Below are positions 1 through 9,918 of a DNA stretch of 64,000 nucleotides, one piece after another (position 1 is the first letter of the stretch; each line of letters begins with the position of its first letter). The translations under genes were made by a program, and so were the position numbers. Origin of the DNA: Rhynchopus euleeides. Its lineage: Eukaryota; Euglenozoa; Diplonemea; Diplonemida; Diplonemidae. The notes beneath the pieces are model-generated. The model searched no databases, had not been told where the DNA came from, and was given only the letters and a program-made list of their open reading frames with translations. The stretch is from positions 2,232,001 to 2,296,000 of the forward strand of contig OY723280.1 in assembly GCA_963210315.1 (NCBI GenBank). The letters are read 5' to 3'.

Positions 1-240
1 GGTCTCCTTTGCGGACAGTCTCCCCGGTAGGAAGGTTGTGCCCTCTTCGTCCCCTTGATACCTCGTTCGTTGATACCTCGTTCGTACACAGAGTACAGTC
101 TCCCCGGTAGGAAGGTCCTGCCTCTTGGTATCCTTTGCGGACAGTCTCCCCGGTAGGAAGGTTGTGCCCTCTTCGTCCCCTTGATACCTCGTTCGTACAC
201 AGAGTACAGTCTCCCCGGTAGGAAGGTCCTGCCTCTTGGT
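1..240. repeat. Short tandem duplication at window start
   Basis: A 22-bp word beginning ACAGTCTCCCCGG occurs four times, at 15, 95, 141 and 206, giving a larger period of about 126 bp (15 to 141). A 15-bp word (TTGATACCTCGTTCG) is itself duplicated in the first unit only. No coding sense is seen. The array is cut by the window edge, so its full size is unknown. Confidence 0.85.
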
Positions 241-333
241 CTCCTTGATACCCCTTGTTTTGTCTCCCTGATGCCGCTCCTCTTCGGTCAGTCGTAGCTT
301 TCACTTCTACGTGTTGATGATTCTCGATATGTT

Positions 334-350
334 TGCGTTGACGCTTCCAC
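334..350 (+). repeat. 17-bp recurring word TGCGTTGACGCTTCCAC, copy 1
   Basis: The exact word TGCGTTGACGCTTCCAC occurs here, at 13986-14002 and at 14148-14164. The bases just upstream (CTCG then an AT/TG-rich stretch) also resemble those before the third copy, so the similarity extends beyond the word. Each copy is followed within about 220 bp by hairpin sequence. It may be a terminal or subterminal part of a dispersed repeat. Confidence 0.7.
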
Positions 351-524
351 ACTCACACTCCTGCTGATGATGGTGTCGTGAGTGAGGAGCACAAGGGCAC
401 GAACAAGCACGCGACACTTTCCGCCCACATCGAAGTGTGCTGAAAAAAATTCTGGTGAGGATTCACCGGAGTGGAGGGTGCTGAGGGGCTGAGCGGCTGG
501 GGGGATGCTGCCTGTGAGGGAGAA

Positions 525-584
525 GATGCACCAAGCAAAGACACACGGCCCCGGAGGGGCCGTGTGTCTGTGTTCAGTGGTGCA
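525..584. other. Strong perfect hairpin with outer stem
   Basis: AGACACACGGCCCC (539-552) and its exact reverse complement (556-569) form a 14-bp stem around a 3-nt loop. An outer 7-bp pair, ATGCACC (525-531) with GGTGCAT (578-584), lies outside it. The function is unknown. It could be a structured transcript, a fold-back repeat or a cruciform. Confidence 0.75.
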
Positions 585-671
585 TTCCTCCGCACCTCAG
601 TGCACTCTCCGACCTGCATGTCTACGGGGGTCTGAGCCCACATGGCAACCCCCAGTAAGGGGTGCAAACAG

Positions 672-914
672 ACACCCCATGGCCAAAATGACCCCACCGC
701 GATCCGCACAGATCCCAAATATTCAGAGGAACAGGGTTTTGAAAAACCTGTAAGTGGGGTCCCGCTGGGTGGGTGGTGTGGGTGGGCTGATTTCTGGCCT
801 CCCAGTCACATCCTCCCTTCAGAAGTCCCTGAACCAGACCCACATTTCATGGGTGAAACTTGGCACGCACACCACCAAAATGACCCCACTACGATCCGCA
901 CGGAGCTCAAATAA
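672..914. repeat. Diverged direct duplication, about 202-bp period
   Basis: The block containing AAAATGACCCCAC and GATCCGCAC occurs at about 685 and again at about 887, with partial similarity between. The short open frames that cross it are not supported as genes. Confidence 0.65.
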
Positions 915-1143
915 TGCAATAACGCCAGTCATGTGCGGCGATGCGATCAGTTTTGAGCCCCCCAAACAGGTGCCTCAGTAGCGCGTTTTTTTTGTATCCG
1001 ATTTCGGTCACCAGCCCCCCGGGCCCCCAGATTTAGGAAAAGCCCTGGTCCCCCTACAAATCGCCGGTCTTAGGAGCAAAAAATTTGGGCACCCAGATTT
1101 CAAAAATTTTCAAACTATTTTCTGGACCAAAAATCAAACTATT

Positions 1144-1410
1144 GAGGTCCTGGCCGGACATGTCCGGGGGGGGGTCAAAATTGGATTTCCCGAATTTCCG
1201 GGTCCGGACATGTCCGCCCGGACATCCGGACACCAGAAAATGTCCGCCCGGACATGTCCGCCCTGTCCGGGGCGGACATTTCTGGATGTCCGGATGTCCG
1301 GGCGGGAAATTCGGGAAATGTCCGGGGGGGGGGGGGGGGGGTCAAAATTGGACCCGGACATCCGGACACCCGGATTTCCGGGTCCGGGCATGTCCGCCCT
1401 GTCCGCCCTG
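1144..1410. repeat. Cluster of GGACATGTCC palindromes and G-runs
   Basis: A 14-bp perfect palindrome, CCGGACATGTCCGG, sits at 1154-1167. Many further GGACATGTCC, GGACATCCGG and TGTCCG words follow. Two long G-runs (about 1164-1172 and 1324-1342) each precede TCAAAATTGGA, and CCCGAATTTCC is matched by an inverted GGAAATTCGGG. The block looks like a degenerate fold-back repeat, not a gene. The open frames here exist in every frame because the sequence is low in complexity. Confidence 0.7.
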
Positions 1411-1526
1411 AAATCGCCTAAGGGGCCGGGGGAAATCCAGGAAATTCGGGAAATCCAGGAATATGAAGAATCCTCCCACTTTTCCACAATTAACAATTCA
1501 ACCCAACCCAGGTTCTGTAGGCAGGG

Positions 1527-2138
1527 TTGGGTTTCCTGGCAATTTTTTTCACCTCCCCACCATCACCTGAGTTGCACCTGGATTTCCAGATCAGCCGTGA
1601 AGCTTCCTACAGGCATTATGCACTGAGTCATATCAGACCCATGGGTTCTTCAGCCCCTCAGATTCAGACCATGCATTGTCCAGAACTGCACCCTCTCCTT
1701 CAACACCAGTATATCCGCTGCTCATGGGCCCCTGACGACAAAAACCTGATCGTAGCTCATAGCAAAGATGGGTACCACGATCAAGGTTCATCTGTTACCA
1801 GATGGAAGTCTCCTGTTTCCAGGTTTAGGGTTTACCGCGAGTGTAGCGCAGATAAGGGAGGTGTCTCAAGAGAGGATGCAGCTCTGTCCCAGCAGTTCCT
1901 CCTCCTCGGTTCCGACCCCCACAGTTCTTTGGATGACAGGCACAACAGAGTAAGAAGCAACACAGCCAGATCTTTCGATCAGGCCCAAAACCCAAGCAAC
2001 AGAGCGGGGGTGAAAGCGCTGGTTCAGGCCAGTTCACGATCAACTTTTTTTTCGATTTCGGTGGAGTGGAATACCACGTACTGGGGAATGCACCCAACCC
2101 AAAATTTGGGAATTTTTCAAACATGCCATTTTGAATAG
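1527..2138 (+). pseudogene. Possible WD40-like gene remnant
   Basis: The frame from 1527 contains a stretch resembling one WD40 blade (IRCSWAPDDKNLIVAHSKDG, near 1710-1770). Just after the DG the similarity seems to continue in another frame (TTIKVHLLPDG, from about 1768), which suggests a frameshift. Only about one blade is visible; the rest of the frame is serine-rich or unremarkable. A decayed fragment or chance resemblance are both possible. Confidence 0.25.
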
Positions 2139-3542
2139 TATTACTTAGTAATTCTATTCGCCCCCCCCCTGTAAGATTATGCAGGAGGGGGGTTTACAAA
2201 TTTTAGGTAGTCATTAGTTTGTTGTCACTTTGTAATTGTCAGCCCATCCTATCGACGTTATTGAGTTTGCTTCTGGCCTTTCCGGAGAGAAGGAGTGCCA
2301 TCTAGCGAAGGCAGTTGCCTTTTCGGATATTTTTCCACCGTGAACTCGGTCAGTCAGCGGTCGCTTCGACCCACCACTTTCACGTATCGCACCACTTCAG
2401 CCCCATGAAGCAGGTGCAAGCCACATGGGAGTCGTTCACAATGGTGGGATCCTGAAATGGAATGTGGTCTCAGTGATAGTGTTGTTCACGGCCCTAGAGC
2501 TCGTTTGAGCCACGTGTGTGCTCAACGAGCTTCATGCGATACGAAGCAAGCAGCTTCGCTCTCCCCGCTCCCTGCTGATATTCCCGAATCTCGTGTTGTG
2601 ACCTTCTTTGCAGCATTCTGTTAGAGAGCTCGCCGTTCCCAACAGCTGCCGTGTTCAAACGCTCGACACGGCTATCGTTGACAGCATCTTGCTCATGGAT
2701 GTGCCACCTGTGCTGTGCTCAAGCCTTCCGTCTCCTCTGCGAACACGTCCCTCGCGTGTTCCATTCACCCTTGACAGTTTAGCAAGTTGGGGAGCGCGCC
2801 TCCTGCACTACAATTCTGTAAAACTGGCGTCGATCCTTTGTTGTGTGTTGGTCTTCGATTCAAAAATGTTCCGGCCAGATGGGCAAAGGAGAGGGAAAAT
2901 GTTGGTGGCGGGTGGGTGGGGGCAGGCAAGGGGGCGGGCGGGGTGGGGAGCGGACGGACAACGTGTCCTTCGGTGTCGTGTGCCTCCTGAAGAAGGCTCC
3001 TCACAAAAGGTAGGAAAATACAAAAGAACGAAAGAAGTCTGCGGGCAAGGCACGCTTTGGCCTACGCACAGCCCCAATAATTGACTGCACCATCTGCTCC
3101 GGCGCAGTACATTACAGGGCTTCCTCGACACTGGCTGGGGCCTTAGCACGATAGAGCTAGACTCCTGGCAACGTTATCTGCGCGCAAACTATCACCTCGT
3201 GGCGAGGTGTTGGAGTGACACCTCACGGGGTAGCGGGGAAAGGGACATGTGGTTTCCTGGCCCGCTTTCTTCTCGGGTTGTTCTTCGCATGCTTTGACGT
3301 TTCCTTCCCTCGTTTCGTTGAGAAAAAATATGAAGAAAGCCTTCTGAAGGGTGGGGTCGCCTGGAAGGAGAAGGCCTCCAGGGCAGAGGCCGCGCAAAGA
3401 GAGCCGTTACCCCCATCCCAACTTCCCGACGTGGCCGAAAAGGAAGCGTCAACGCATCATCAAGGAAGAAGGAATCACGGTTGTTACGCTTTTTTCATGG
3501 CACCCCACATGCCTCCTCCTGCAGGTCCGGGTAGCCTCCAGC
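2139..3542. other. Region without a supported gene
   Basis: About 1.4 kb with no frame that looks like real protein. It holds a C-run/G-run hairpin at 2161-2194, a small hairpin near 2305-2325 and two adjacent hairpins at 2498-2558. A pyrimidine-rich acceptor ending CAG at 3524, 18 nt before the next gene's ATG, suggests that an upstream non-coding exon or a trans-splice site belongs to that gene. Confidence 0.6.
2498..2558. other. Two adjacent hairpins
   Basis: AGCTCGTTTGAGC (2498-2510) pairs with GCTCAACGAGCT (2520-2531), with one bulged T. Eleven bases on, CGAAGC pairs with GCTTCG around a 5-nt loop (2542-2558). It may be part of a structured non-coding RNA, but no family is recognised. 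Confidence 0.5.
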
Positions 3543-5395
3543 ATGTCGTCGAACGAGAGCATCACAAGCTCTCAGCTCCCGCACTACAGTGCAAGCGAGT
3601 TTGCCTCTGAGAAGCGGAAGCACCTGACAGACATACGCAACTCGCCCCCCCGGTACGACCGTGTCAAGCCGCAGCATCCCTACGAGCCGAACCAGCCGTA
3701 TGACCCGCACTACTCGTTGGAGGACTTCGAGAGTGAGAAGCGTCGGCACCGCACAGAAATCCGCAACTCGCCGCGTAGGAGCGAGGGCCGTGTGCGGATT
3801 GCCCCCCCGACTGTGACAGATCTGATCCACAAAGAGGAGGCGCCGTACCACGTGTCGCATCAAGAGTTCTCCATCGAGAAGTCGGAGCACTTCACCCCGA
3901 TCCTGCCGGTGCAGCCGAAGCAGCATGCCGAACCGCGGTCGCCCGACCGGTTCCGGCACACGTCAAACCACGAGATGCAGAGGGAGGTGAGCAAGTGCAA
4001 GACGCCAATCTACCCTGTGCCGACCCCGGAGTCACAGAGGCGGCACCGTGTGGTGGACAACTACCTCAACTACAACCCCCATCCGGAGGGGTTCCTGCAC
4101 ACGTCCATCGCAGAGCTGACGAAGGAGAAGAAAGGGCACCTCACAGACCTGCACCTGTCTGGTGCGATGCGTGAGCGTGCCCGGTCTGCCTCCCAGGAGC
4201 CTCGGGGTCCGTCGCCTGCGGACTACGACCTGTTCACGTCGGCGCAGACATTGCAGAGCCGGAAGGTGAGGCACGCGACAGATCTGCACACATCGACACA
4301 CCGTTCACGCTCTGCAGATGTCAGGCGCAGCCTCGCGCCGCAGTACAGCTCAGTGCAGCACTTCTCGCACGACAAGGCACGGCACCTCGCCACACACAGC
4401 CCCCAGAGGCCGGGGCGGAGTGCCGCGGTCCCAAAGGACAAATATACTTCCGTGAAGGAGTACACTCACGACAAGCGGCGCCACTCTGTTTCTCCTCAGC
4501 CACTGCGTATGTATACCGAGTCTTTTCCTTTTCTCCACGGTCCCTCGCATCACAGGTTCTGCTCGTGCACGCACCCCTGACCACTCGCACTACTGCTCGC
4601 ACACCAGCAACCGGGACTTCTCTTCGGAGAAGAGGCGGCACATCACAGACGTGCACAACTCGCCTGTGAGGGACAGGAAGGCGCCCCCTCAGAGGAGCCC
4701 TTCTGCGATGTACACGAGCAATGCCGAGCTTCAGCGTGCCAAGCGTGGGCACCACATCAGTGTCGGGAGTGCCGGTGGTGGCCGGAGCGCCAGCCAGCAG
4801 GTATGTTCTCCGTGTGATTCACGCCACATCCACTCCCGCTCAGCGCGTGCACAAGTCCAATGAGCACTTCAGCAGCGAGAAGCGGGGCCACCACACAGGC
4901 ATTGGGAATGTCTACACGCCTCCGTCGCCGAACTTGCAGCCCTCGCAAGTGTCTGGCTTCAAGTCGCACTCGAAGTTCTCCGACTCGAAGAGGCTGTGCA
5001 AAGCTGACCTCTCACCGCCGCGGAGGTCTGTTTCCCGGGGCGCCAGCGCTTCGCCGCAGCGCTTTGTGTCGCAGGCGCAGTTCAGGGGCGAGAAGGCGAA
5101 GCATGCTGTGCTGCTTGACTCGCCGCTGCGGAGGGAGCCGCCAACCCCGTCGACGCCACCCACCGTGCGGTCCACCTACTCCAACAGGTCCCGCGACAGG
5201 GAGCACCGCACCCCCTCCAGCAACGGGGAGAGGGCGCCTTCGTACGACAGGGAGTCGCGCCGGTCTCGCGATTCGAGGGACTATGACCGCGAGTCTCGCG
5301 ACTCGCGTGATTCGCGGTACTCCAGGAGCCGCTCCCGTTCGCACGACCGGTCGGAGGTGTCGTTCCAGAGCCGCACCACCGTCACGGGTCGTTGA
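3543..5395 (+). CDS. Novel repeat protein with about 13 SEKRRH-type motifs and RS/RD-rich tail
   Basis: Three exons (3543-4506, 4556-4800, 4844-5395) join into a 586-residue protein. About 13 diverged copies of a motif are spread along it, with the approximate pattern [F/L]-x-x-[E/D]-K-R-[R/K/G]-H-x-T-[D/E]-[I/L], often followed by NSPxR. Clear examples are FASEKRKHLTDI, FESEKRRHRTEI, LTKEKKGHLTDL, FSSEKRRHITDV and FSSEKRGHHTGI. The last 80-90 residues are rich in Arg, Ser and Asp (RDSRD, SRSRSRS). No enzyme domain, signal peptide or membrane segment is visible. The start is the first ATG after a CAG acceptor, reading MSSNESITSS; the frame is open further upstream, so a longer form is possible. 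The motif spacing (30-60 residues) and high charge suggest a structural or scaffold protein, perhaps cytoskeletal, but the family is not recognised and this role is inference. Confidence 0.8.
4507..4555 (+). other. Intron 1 of the repeat-protein gene (49 bp)
   Basis: The donor is GTATGT and the acceptor is ATCACAG. Splicing rebuilds an Arg codon and joins the frame ending at HP (stop near 4580 if unspliced) to the frame containing another repeat motif (FSSEKRRHITDV). The intron splits a codon after its first base. Confidence 0.85.
4801..4843 (+). other. Intron 2 of the repeat-protein gene (43 bp)
   Basis: The donor is GTATGT and the acceptor is CGCTCAG, phase 0. Splicing joins SASQQ to RVHKSNEHF, restoring the repeat register across two reading frames. 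Confidence 0.85.
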
Positions 5396-5597
5396 TTCCT
5401 GTATTGTATTGTATCCTTCCCGTCTTCGGACTTGTCTTGGCCGTCTTGGCACTCTTCGCATGTTGTAACCTTGCTGTATCTTCAGAGTTCAGATGGATGG
5501 ATGGTGCGTACGTTCATTATTGTCAGTTCCCTTCTGCCTTCGCGACGACTCATGCACCACCAATCTCACGCACCAGGCCCCACAGGTGGGTTACACA

Positions 5598-8574
5598 ATG
5601 ACCGCCGAGGCCTACCGCAAAAAGGCCGAAGCTCTTGAGTTTTCCAACCAGCGCCTGAAAGAGGAGGCCGTAAAACGAGAAGAGCAACTTACACAGATAA
5701 AGCAACGCTTCGCTGTGATCGTGGAGGAGTTGAGGAAGCGTGAGCTGCCCGATGGGGTTCGCCGTGCGAAGAAGGATGCAGAGAAGGACGATGCAGATGT
5801 GCAGCTCGGTTTGCAGGAGAAACGCATCAACGAGCTGTCGAAAAAGTTGGCGGCGGCCAACCGTGCTGTTCTCGATGCGCGGACGGAGAGCAGTACCTGG
5901 GAGCAGAAGTGCAAGCAACAGCGCAAAGGCGGGGCGCAAGGGCGCAGCACAAGCCCTTCGGTCACACAGCGACGGGACGAAGTCAAGCAGAGCGAGCTGT
6001 GGAAGAGGAAGTACAAAGAGCTTCAACAAGAGATGAAGCACCGTGCTGCAGCGGAGGGTGCTGCGAGGGTGCAAACCGTGAGAGCCTTGAGGCCGAGGGC
6101 TGTCGCAGCGTTGCCCGGCGAGCGCAGCCAGGAACAGCGCAGCCCGCAGGAGCGGTCCGTGTCCCCGCCACCTCAGCGCCGCGCAGTGCTGATGAATGCG
6201 TGGGCTCAAACGGCGCGTTGGGAACCAAATGTATGGTAATGCTCACAAGGCCTGCACAGTGTGGCTCAACAGCCTGGCGACCATCCCCCCCATTACAACA
6301 GGAGCGTGCTATTGTGCGCGATGTGGGGCTATCCCCGCGCAGTCCGCGCAGCCCGAGAAGCCCACTCATCAGCAGCCATCGTGTGGCGTCGTCTCCGCAG
6401 TTCCAGCGCCTTGACCCGCCCCTGCCCCTGCCCCCGCAGACTGTAGTTGTCACCGAAGAGGTTGTCGACAACACTGCCAAGGTATGCGTGGTGTCCTGCC
6501 CTGCGTTACTTCCTTCCCGCAGAACCTCATCGATGCTCTGCGTCGTGAGAATCTGGCGATGCAGTGTCGCCTGGAAGAGCTTCTCCAGGACCGGAATGAA
6601 CTGGAGTCGAAGCTGCATCTCGTTGCACACGAGAGGGACGTCATGGCATCGAAGGAACTGGATCACGGTGGTGCCGTCGAAGACATCCTCGAACTGAAAC
6701 GGGAGTTGACAGAGAAAAATGCGAAGCTAGTCCTCCTGGACTCTCGATTCACCCAAGCGCAGAATGCTGTTGACGGTCTGAAAGCCAACCAGGTCGAGTT
6801 GATCCAAGAGCTGGAGCGCATGAACACCAAAGTTTCGGACGCCAATGAGCGTGCCCTCGGTGCCGAGAACGCTTTGCAGGTTGCACTGCTGAGTAAGGGC
6901 AGGGTTGAGGGGATGGAGGAGAGGCTCCGAGACCGTGACGAGGAAGTACGTCTCCTGAACAGCGAGATTGATCGGTTGATGCAGAAGTGTCACTCCACAC
7001 GGACAGAGGTGATGATCGATCTGAAGGACGAATGGGAGCACCAGGTGAATGACAAGCAGCGCATGTTTGAGGAAGCAGAGCGGAACAACAAGCAGCTCTT
7101 CAGGGAAGCGGAGACAGTCCGGCAGCAACGTGACGAAATCCACAACACGTGGCTGAAGGTGCAGAAGGAGAGGGACCAATTCGACATGGAGCTCATCAAG
7201 GCAAAGGCGGAGGTCGAAACGCTCAGGGAGCGGGTCAAGCTATTCGGACCCGACCACAAGGTTGAGGATGAGGAAGACGTCCACAAGGCGCTGGCTCTCA
7301 TTCAGCATCACAAGCGCCGTGGCGACCCAACCGACCTGGAATTCCTCATCAAGGCGTGGGATGTCGGTGACAGAGAGCTGTCTGATCTGCGGGCTGAGAA
7401 CATCACACTCTCGAGAGAGCTGGAGATCGCCCGCAAGATGCTTGAAGCGCGCCAGCAGCGGATCGAACTCGACCATGAGCGGATGTCGGGCATGAGGCAC
7501 GCGGCAGAAGGGAAGAACCAGCTGCTCGAGAACATGGGCGACAAACTGCGCAGAGTGACCGACGAAATGATGCAGTACCGGGGCATCGGCAAGAAGATGT
7601 CGGCCGACAGTGACGCCGCCAGTACCGTTGCAGGCGACAACGAAACCGTGCTGGAACTCTCGCTGGGCCACCTGGTGCTTGCAGAAGTCGCATGCGGAGG
7701 GGACGTGCCACCGTCGTTCTTCATCTCGATTGACTTCCTCGATTTTGAGACGGTGCTCACCGAAACACTCACCGGAAGGTCCACGACGTTTGCGCGCACG
7801 TTCTGCTTTACACTCGAACTCACGAATGCGCTGCGGCACTACATCCAACACAAGGAGGTTCCCTTTGAGCTGCATCAGGCCATCGGGCTGGGGCACGAGC
7901 TTGTGGGACGAGGCTTCTTGGCTCTCAACGGCCTGTTGGCACCTGCGTGTGTAGAGAACAGGGGCCATACAGAGATCGTCGACGCCAACTCGGCACCGAT
8001 TGCAACTGTAGAATATAGCCTGAAGTTAAAGCGAGCGCTTCCGTTGGAGTGGGTTGGTTTGCCAAAGGTGGTTCATGACGATCGTGAGGTGGGCCTGGTG
8101 TATGCACTGCGCCACGTCCGTGCGCTGAAGGTGACCGTGCACGAGTGCAGAGCACTCGCCTGCTCACCAGCACCGCTACCCTACATCATGGTGACGCCCC
8201 TGTCAACCATCGTCACCGACAGGACGTACCTCGAAGATGTAACTGTCGAACTCCCACGCCCGGAGCATACGACAGACCCAGTATTCAGACATTCGCACGA
8301 ATACGAACTCACAGTTGACGGGCCTACCGCCAAGTACTTGAAGAACACAATGCTGCACTTTGTGGTTCTTGATGACTCGTGTCTGGACCCTTCCAGGCCA
8401 CCCATTGGCCGGGTTGCCCTGTCACTGGCACCCATGCTCGAGGGGTCTGCCTCAACCATAGATTCTGTACTGGAGCTCTGCGATACCGAAGGGAACATCA
8501 AGGGCAGCATCGTCGTTGCCCTGAAGTGGGTCCGTTCGGTCGCGACGCAACCGTTATACATAGAAGGGCTTTAG
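5598..8574 (+). CDS. RPGRIP1L: RPGRIP1/RPGRIP1L-like coiled-coil and double-C2 protein
   Basis: Exons 5598-6230, 6302-6481 and 6523-8574 give 954 residues. The N-terminal part is coiled coil (about 1-190), followed by a Pro/Ser/Arg-rich linker with SPRSPRSPRSP (about 190-270) and a long second coiled coil (about 272-635). A first C2 domain follows (about 637-778), with the RPGRIP1-type signature SFFISIDFLDFETVL, then FELHQAIG and a closing IATVEYSLKLK. A second C2 domain (about 797-945) ends IGRVALSLAPML, then GNIKGSIVVALKW. This order matches the RPGRIP1 family, which in other eukaryotes sits at the ciliary transition zone beside the nephronophthisis proteins and gates entry to the cilium. 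It implies that the organism builds a flagellum. The start is the first ATG after a CAG acceptor 12 nt upstream. RPGRIP1 and RPGRIP1L cannot be told apart here. Confidence 0.82.
6231..6301 (+). other. Intron 1 of the RPGRIP1-like gene (71 bp)
   Basis: The donor is GTATGG and the acceptor is TTACAACAG, phase 0. It removes an in-frame TAA (unspliced product ends at 6239) and joins the coiled-coil exon to ERAIVRDVGLSPRSP. A nearer AG at 6258-6259 also keeps the frame but would make a 29-bp intron, so it is less likely. Confidence 0.7.
6482..6522 (+). other. Intron 2 of the RPGRIP1-like gene (41 bp)
   Basis: The donor is GTATGC and the acceptor, after a pyrimidine tract, is TCCCGCAG, phase 0. 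It joins VVDNTAK to NLIDALRREN, the start of the long second coiled coil. Confidence 0.85.
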
Positions 8575-8766
8575 CTTTGCCTGCAGTTGATATTGACAAT
8601 GCCAATGACAGATGTCGCCCAGCACCCACCCCCTCCCATCCCCATCCCCTCCCGCGCCCTCCCGTCGAATACAACTCTGCTTTGCTCTTGGCAGGTGTTC
8701 TCCAAGGGACACCCAACATTCAAGCACCACCATCTCTTCAGGGGTCGCCCCCATCGAGGGGCCACC

Positions 8767-9918
8767 ATGTGCAAGACCAAAATGGCGCGCGTTGTGAGGC
8801 ATACTGCCTTCATGAGCTCAGCATCTCGGCAGCTGCTGCTGCGTGCAACGTCGTGGCGTCCCGAAGTGCCGGAGAAGGCATGCCTGATTGTGGCGCACCA
8901 TTACGGAGACCACAGTGGCAAGTTGGAGCAGTACGCAGGAGTGCTCGCGTCAAGTGGCATTGCAGTGGTCAGTGCCGACTACCAGGGTTGGGGAGAATCC
9001 GAAAGCTTCGTCCAGTTCATGGACGACAAGCCTTCGAGACAGTCGAACTACTACATCAAGAGCGAAGAGCAGCTTGTCGCGGATTTCGACAAACTCGTGA
9101 CGCGGGTCATGCAGTTCTACACTGTCAAGGGCGCGGATATCCGGTATTCACTGCAGAAGATGTTGAAGGACAAAATCAATCCGTGGGATCCGGAACCTCC
9201 GATTGCGTCAAAGGTCCCTATCTTCGTGCTCGGGCATGGTATGGGTGCCCCGGTGGTTGCGCGCTACATGGCAGACCGTGTGGAACCGGATCGGGCCAAG
9301 GCTGAGGCAGTTCGCGGCTGTATTCTGGCGGCCCCTTGGATCGGGCACTGTCCCAAGCTGTCACGCGCGTCAGGGAACCCGATCTTGGAGGAGATTATGT
9401 GCCGCTACTTCCCGGACGCACGGACCCTCACAGATGAGCCAGAACCGTCTGACATGTTTGATGATGTGCAGGAGGTGGTTACCTGGGAGAAGGACCCAAT
9501 CATCGCCAAGGTCCCCATCCCCCACGGCACGTGCAGGGTGCTGTCGCGGATATCCAAGCAGGCACAGGAGATCGTGCCGAGAATACAGCACCCCACACTG
9601 GTGATGTGCGGTGGGGCGGACACACTGTGCCCCAGCAGTGTCGGGCAGGAGGTTCTCGCGCGGCTTGGCACTCCTGAGGAGGAAAAGGAGTTTGTTGAAA
9701 TACCAGACTCGAAACACGACCTCTTCAAGAGCAGCACCATCACAGGTACGATGGCGGTGCAGTACCTGGGCCACTGGTTGATGGAGAAGCGGAGGGGATT
9801 CGACCCGGCAGAGGACCCCATGCAGTCTTATGACGACGCACGAAGAAACGTATGTGCCCGAGTTGCAATTGTGCACATCCACGTCGCCCCACAGGAAATA
9901 CTCGCGAGATACGCGTGA
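8767..9918 (+). CDS. Alpha/beta-hydrolase (monoglyceride-lipase-like) lacking the nucleophile Ser
   Basis: With a 45-bp intron (9850-9894) removed the product is 368 residues. The fold resembles the monoacylglycerol-lipase / serine-aminopeptidase group: an oxyanion-type strand (CLIVAHHYGDHSGKLEQYA), then SADYQGWGESE, a nucleophile elbow and C-terminal acid and base. The elbow reads G156-H-G-M-G160 where the family has GHSMG, so position 158 is Gly (GGT) where the catalytic Ser is expected. The acid (Asp285 in GGADTLCP) and base (His317 in DSKHDLF) remain. It is therefore probably not a conventional hydrolase; a binding or regulatory role is inference. There is no signal peptide or membrane segment. 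The chosen ATG sits in a GCCACC context 72 nt after a CAG acceptor; a downstream Met (residue 6 or 16) is also possible. It lies 192 bp after the RPGRIP1-like gene on the same strand. Confidence 0.82.
   Translation: MCKTKMARVVRHTAFMSSASRQLLLRATSWRPEVPEKACLIVAHHYGDHSGKLEQYAGVLASSGIAVVSADYQGWGESESFVQFMDDKPSRQSNYYIKSEEQLVADFDKLVTRVMQFYTVKGADIRYSLQKMLKDKINPWDPEPPIASKVPIFVLGHGMGAPVVARYMADRVEPDRAKAEAVRGCILAAPWIGHCPKLSRASGNPILEEIMCRYFPDARTLTDEPEPSDMFDDVQEVVTWEKDPIIAKVPIPHGTCRVLSRISKQAQEIVPRIQHPTLVMCGGADTLCPSSVGQEVLARLGTPEEEKEFVEIPDSKHDLFKSSTITGTMAVQYLGHWLMEKRRGFDPAEDPMQSYDDARRNVCARVAIVHIHVAPQEILARYA
9850..9894 (+). other. Frame-neutral 45-bp intron near the end of the hydrolase gene
   Basis: The donor is GTATGT and the acceptor is CCCCACAG, phase 0. 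The length is a multiple of three and it contains no stop, so retention would simply add 15 residues (383 instead of 368). It is called an intron because donor, acceptor and length match the other introns in this window. Confidence 0.65.

Noticed and set aside
353..981. Several short open frames near the window start
   Set aside because: Overlapping frames on both strands through duplicated, hairpin-rich DNA; none has protein-like features.
2608..3084. 158-codon plus-strand frame
   Set aside because: No domain, ends in low-complexity Gly/Arg text, and competes with equal-quality frames on the other strand.
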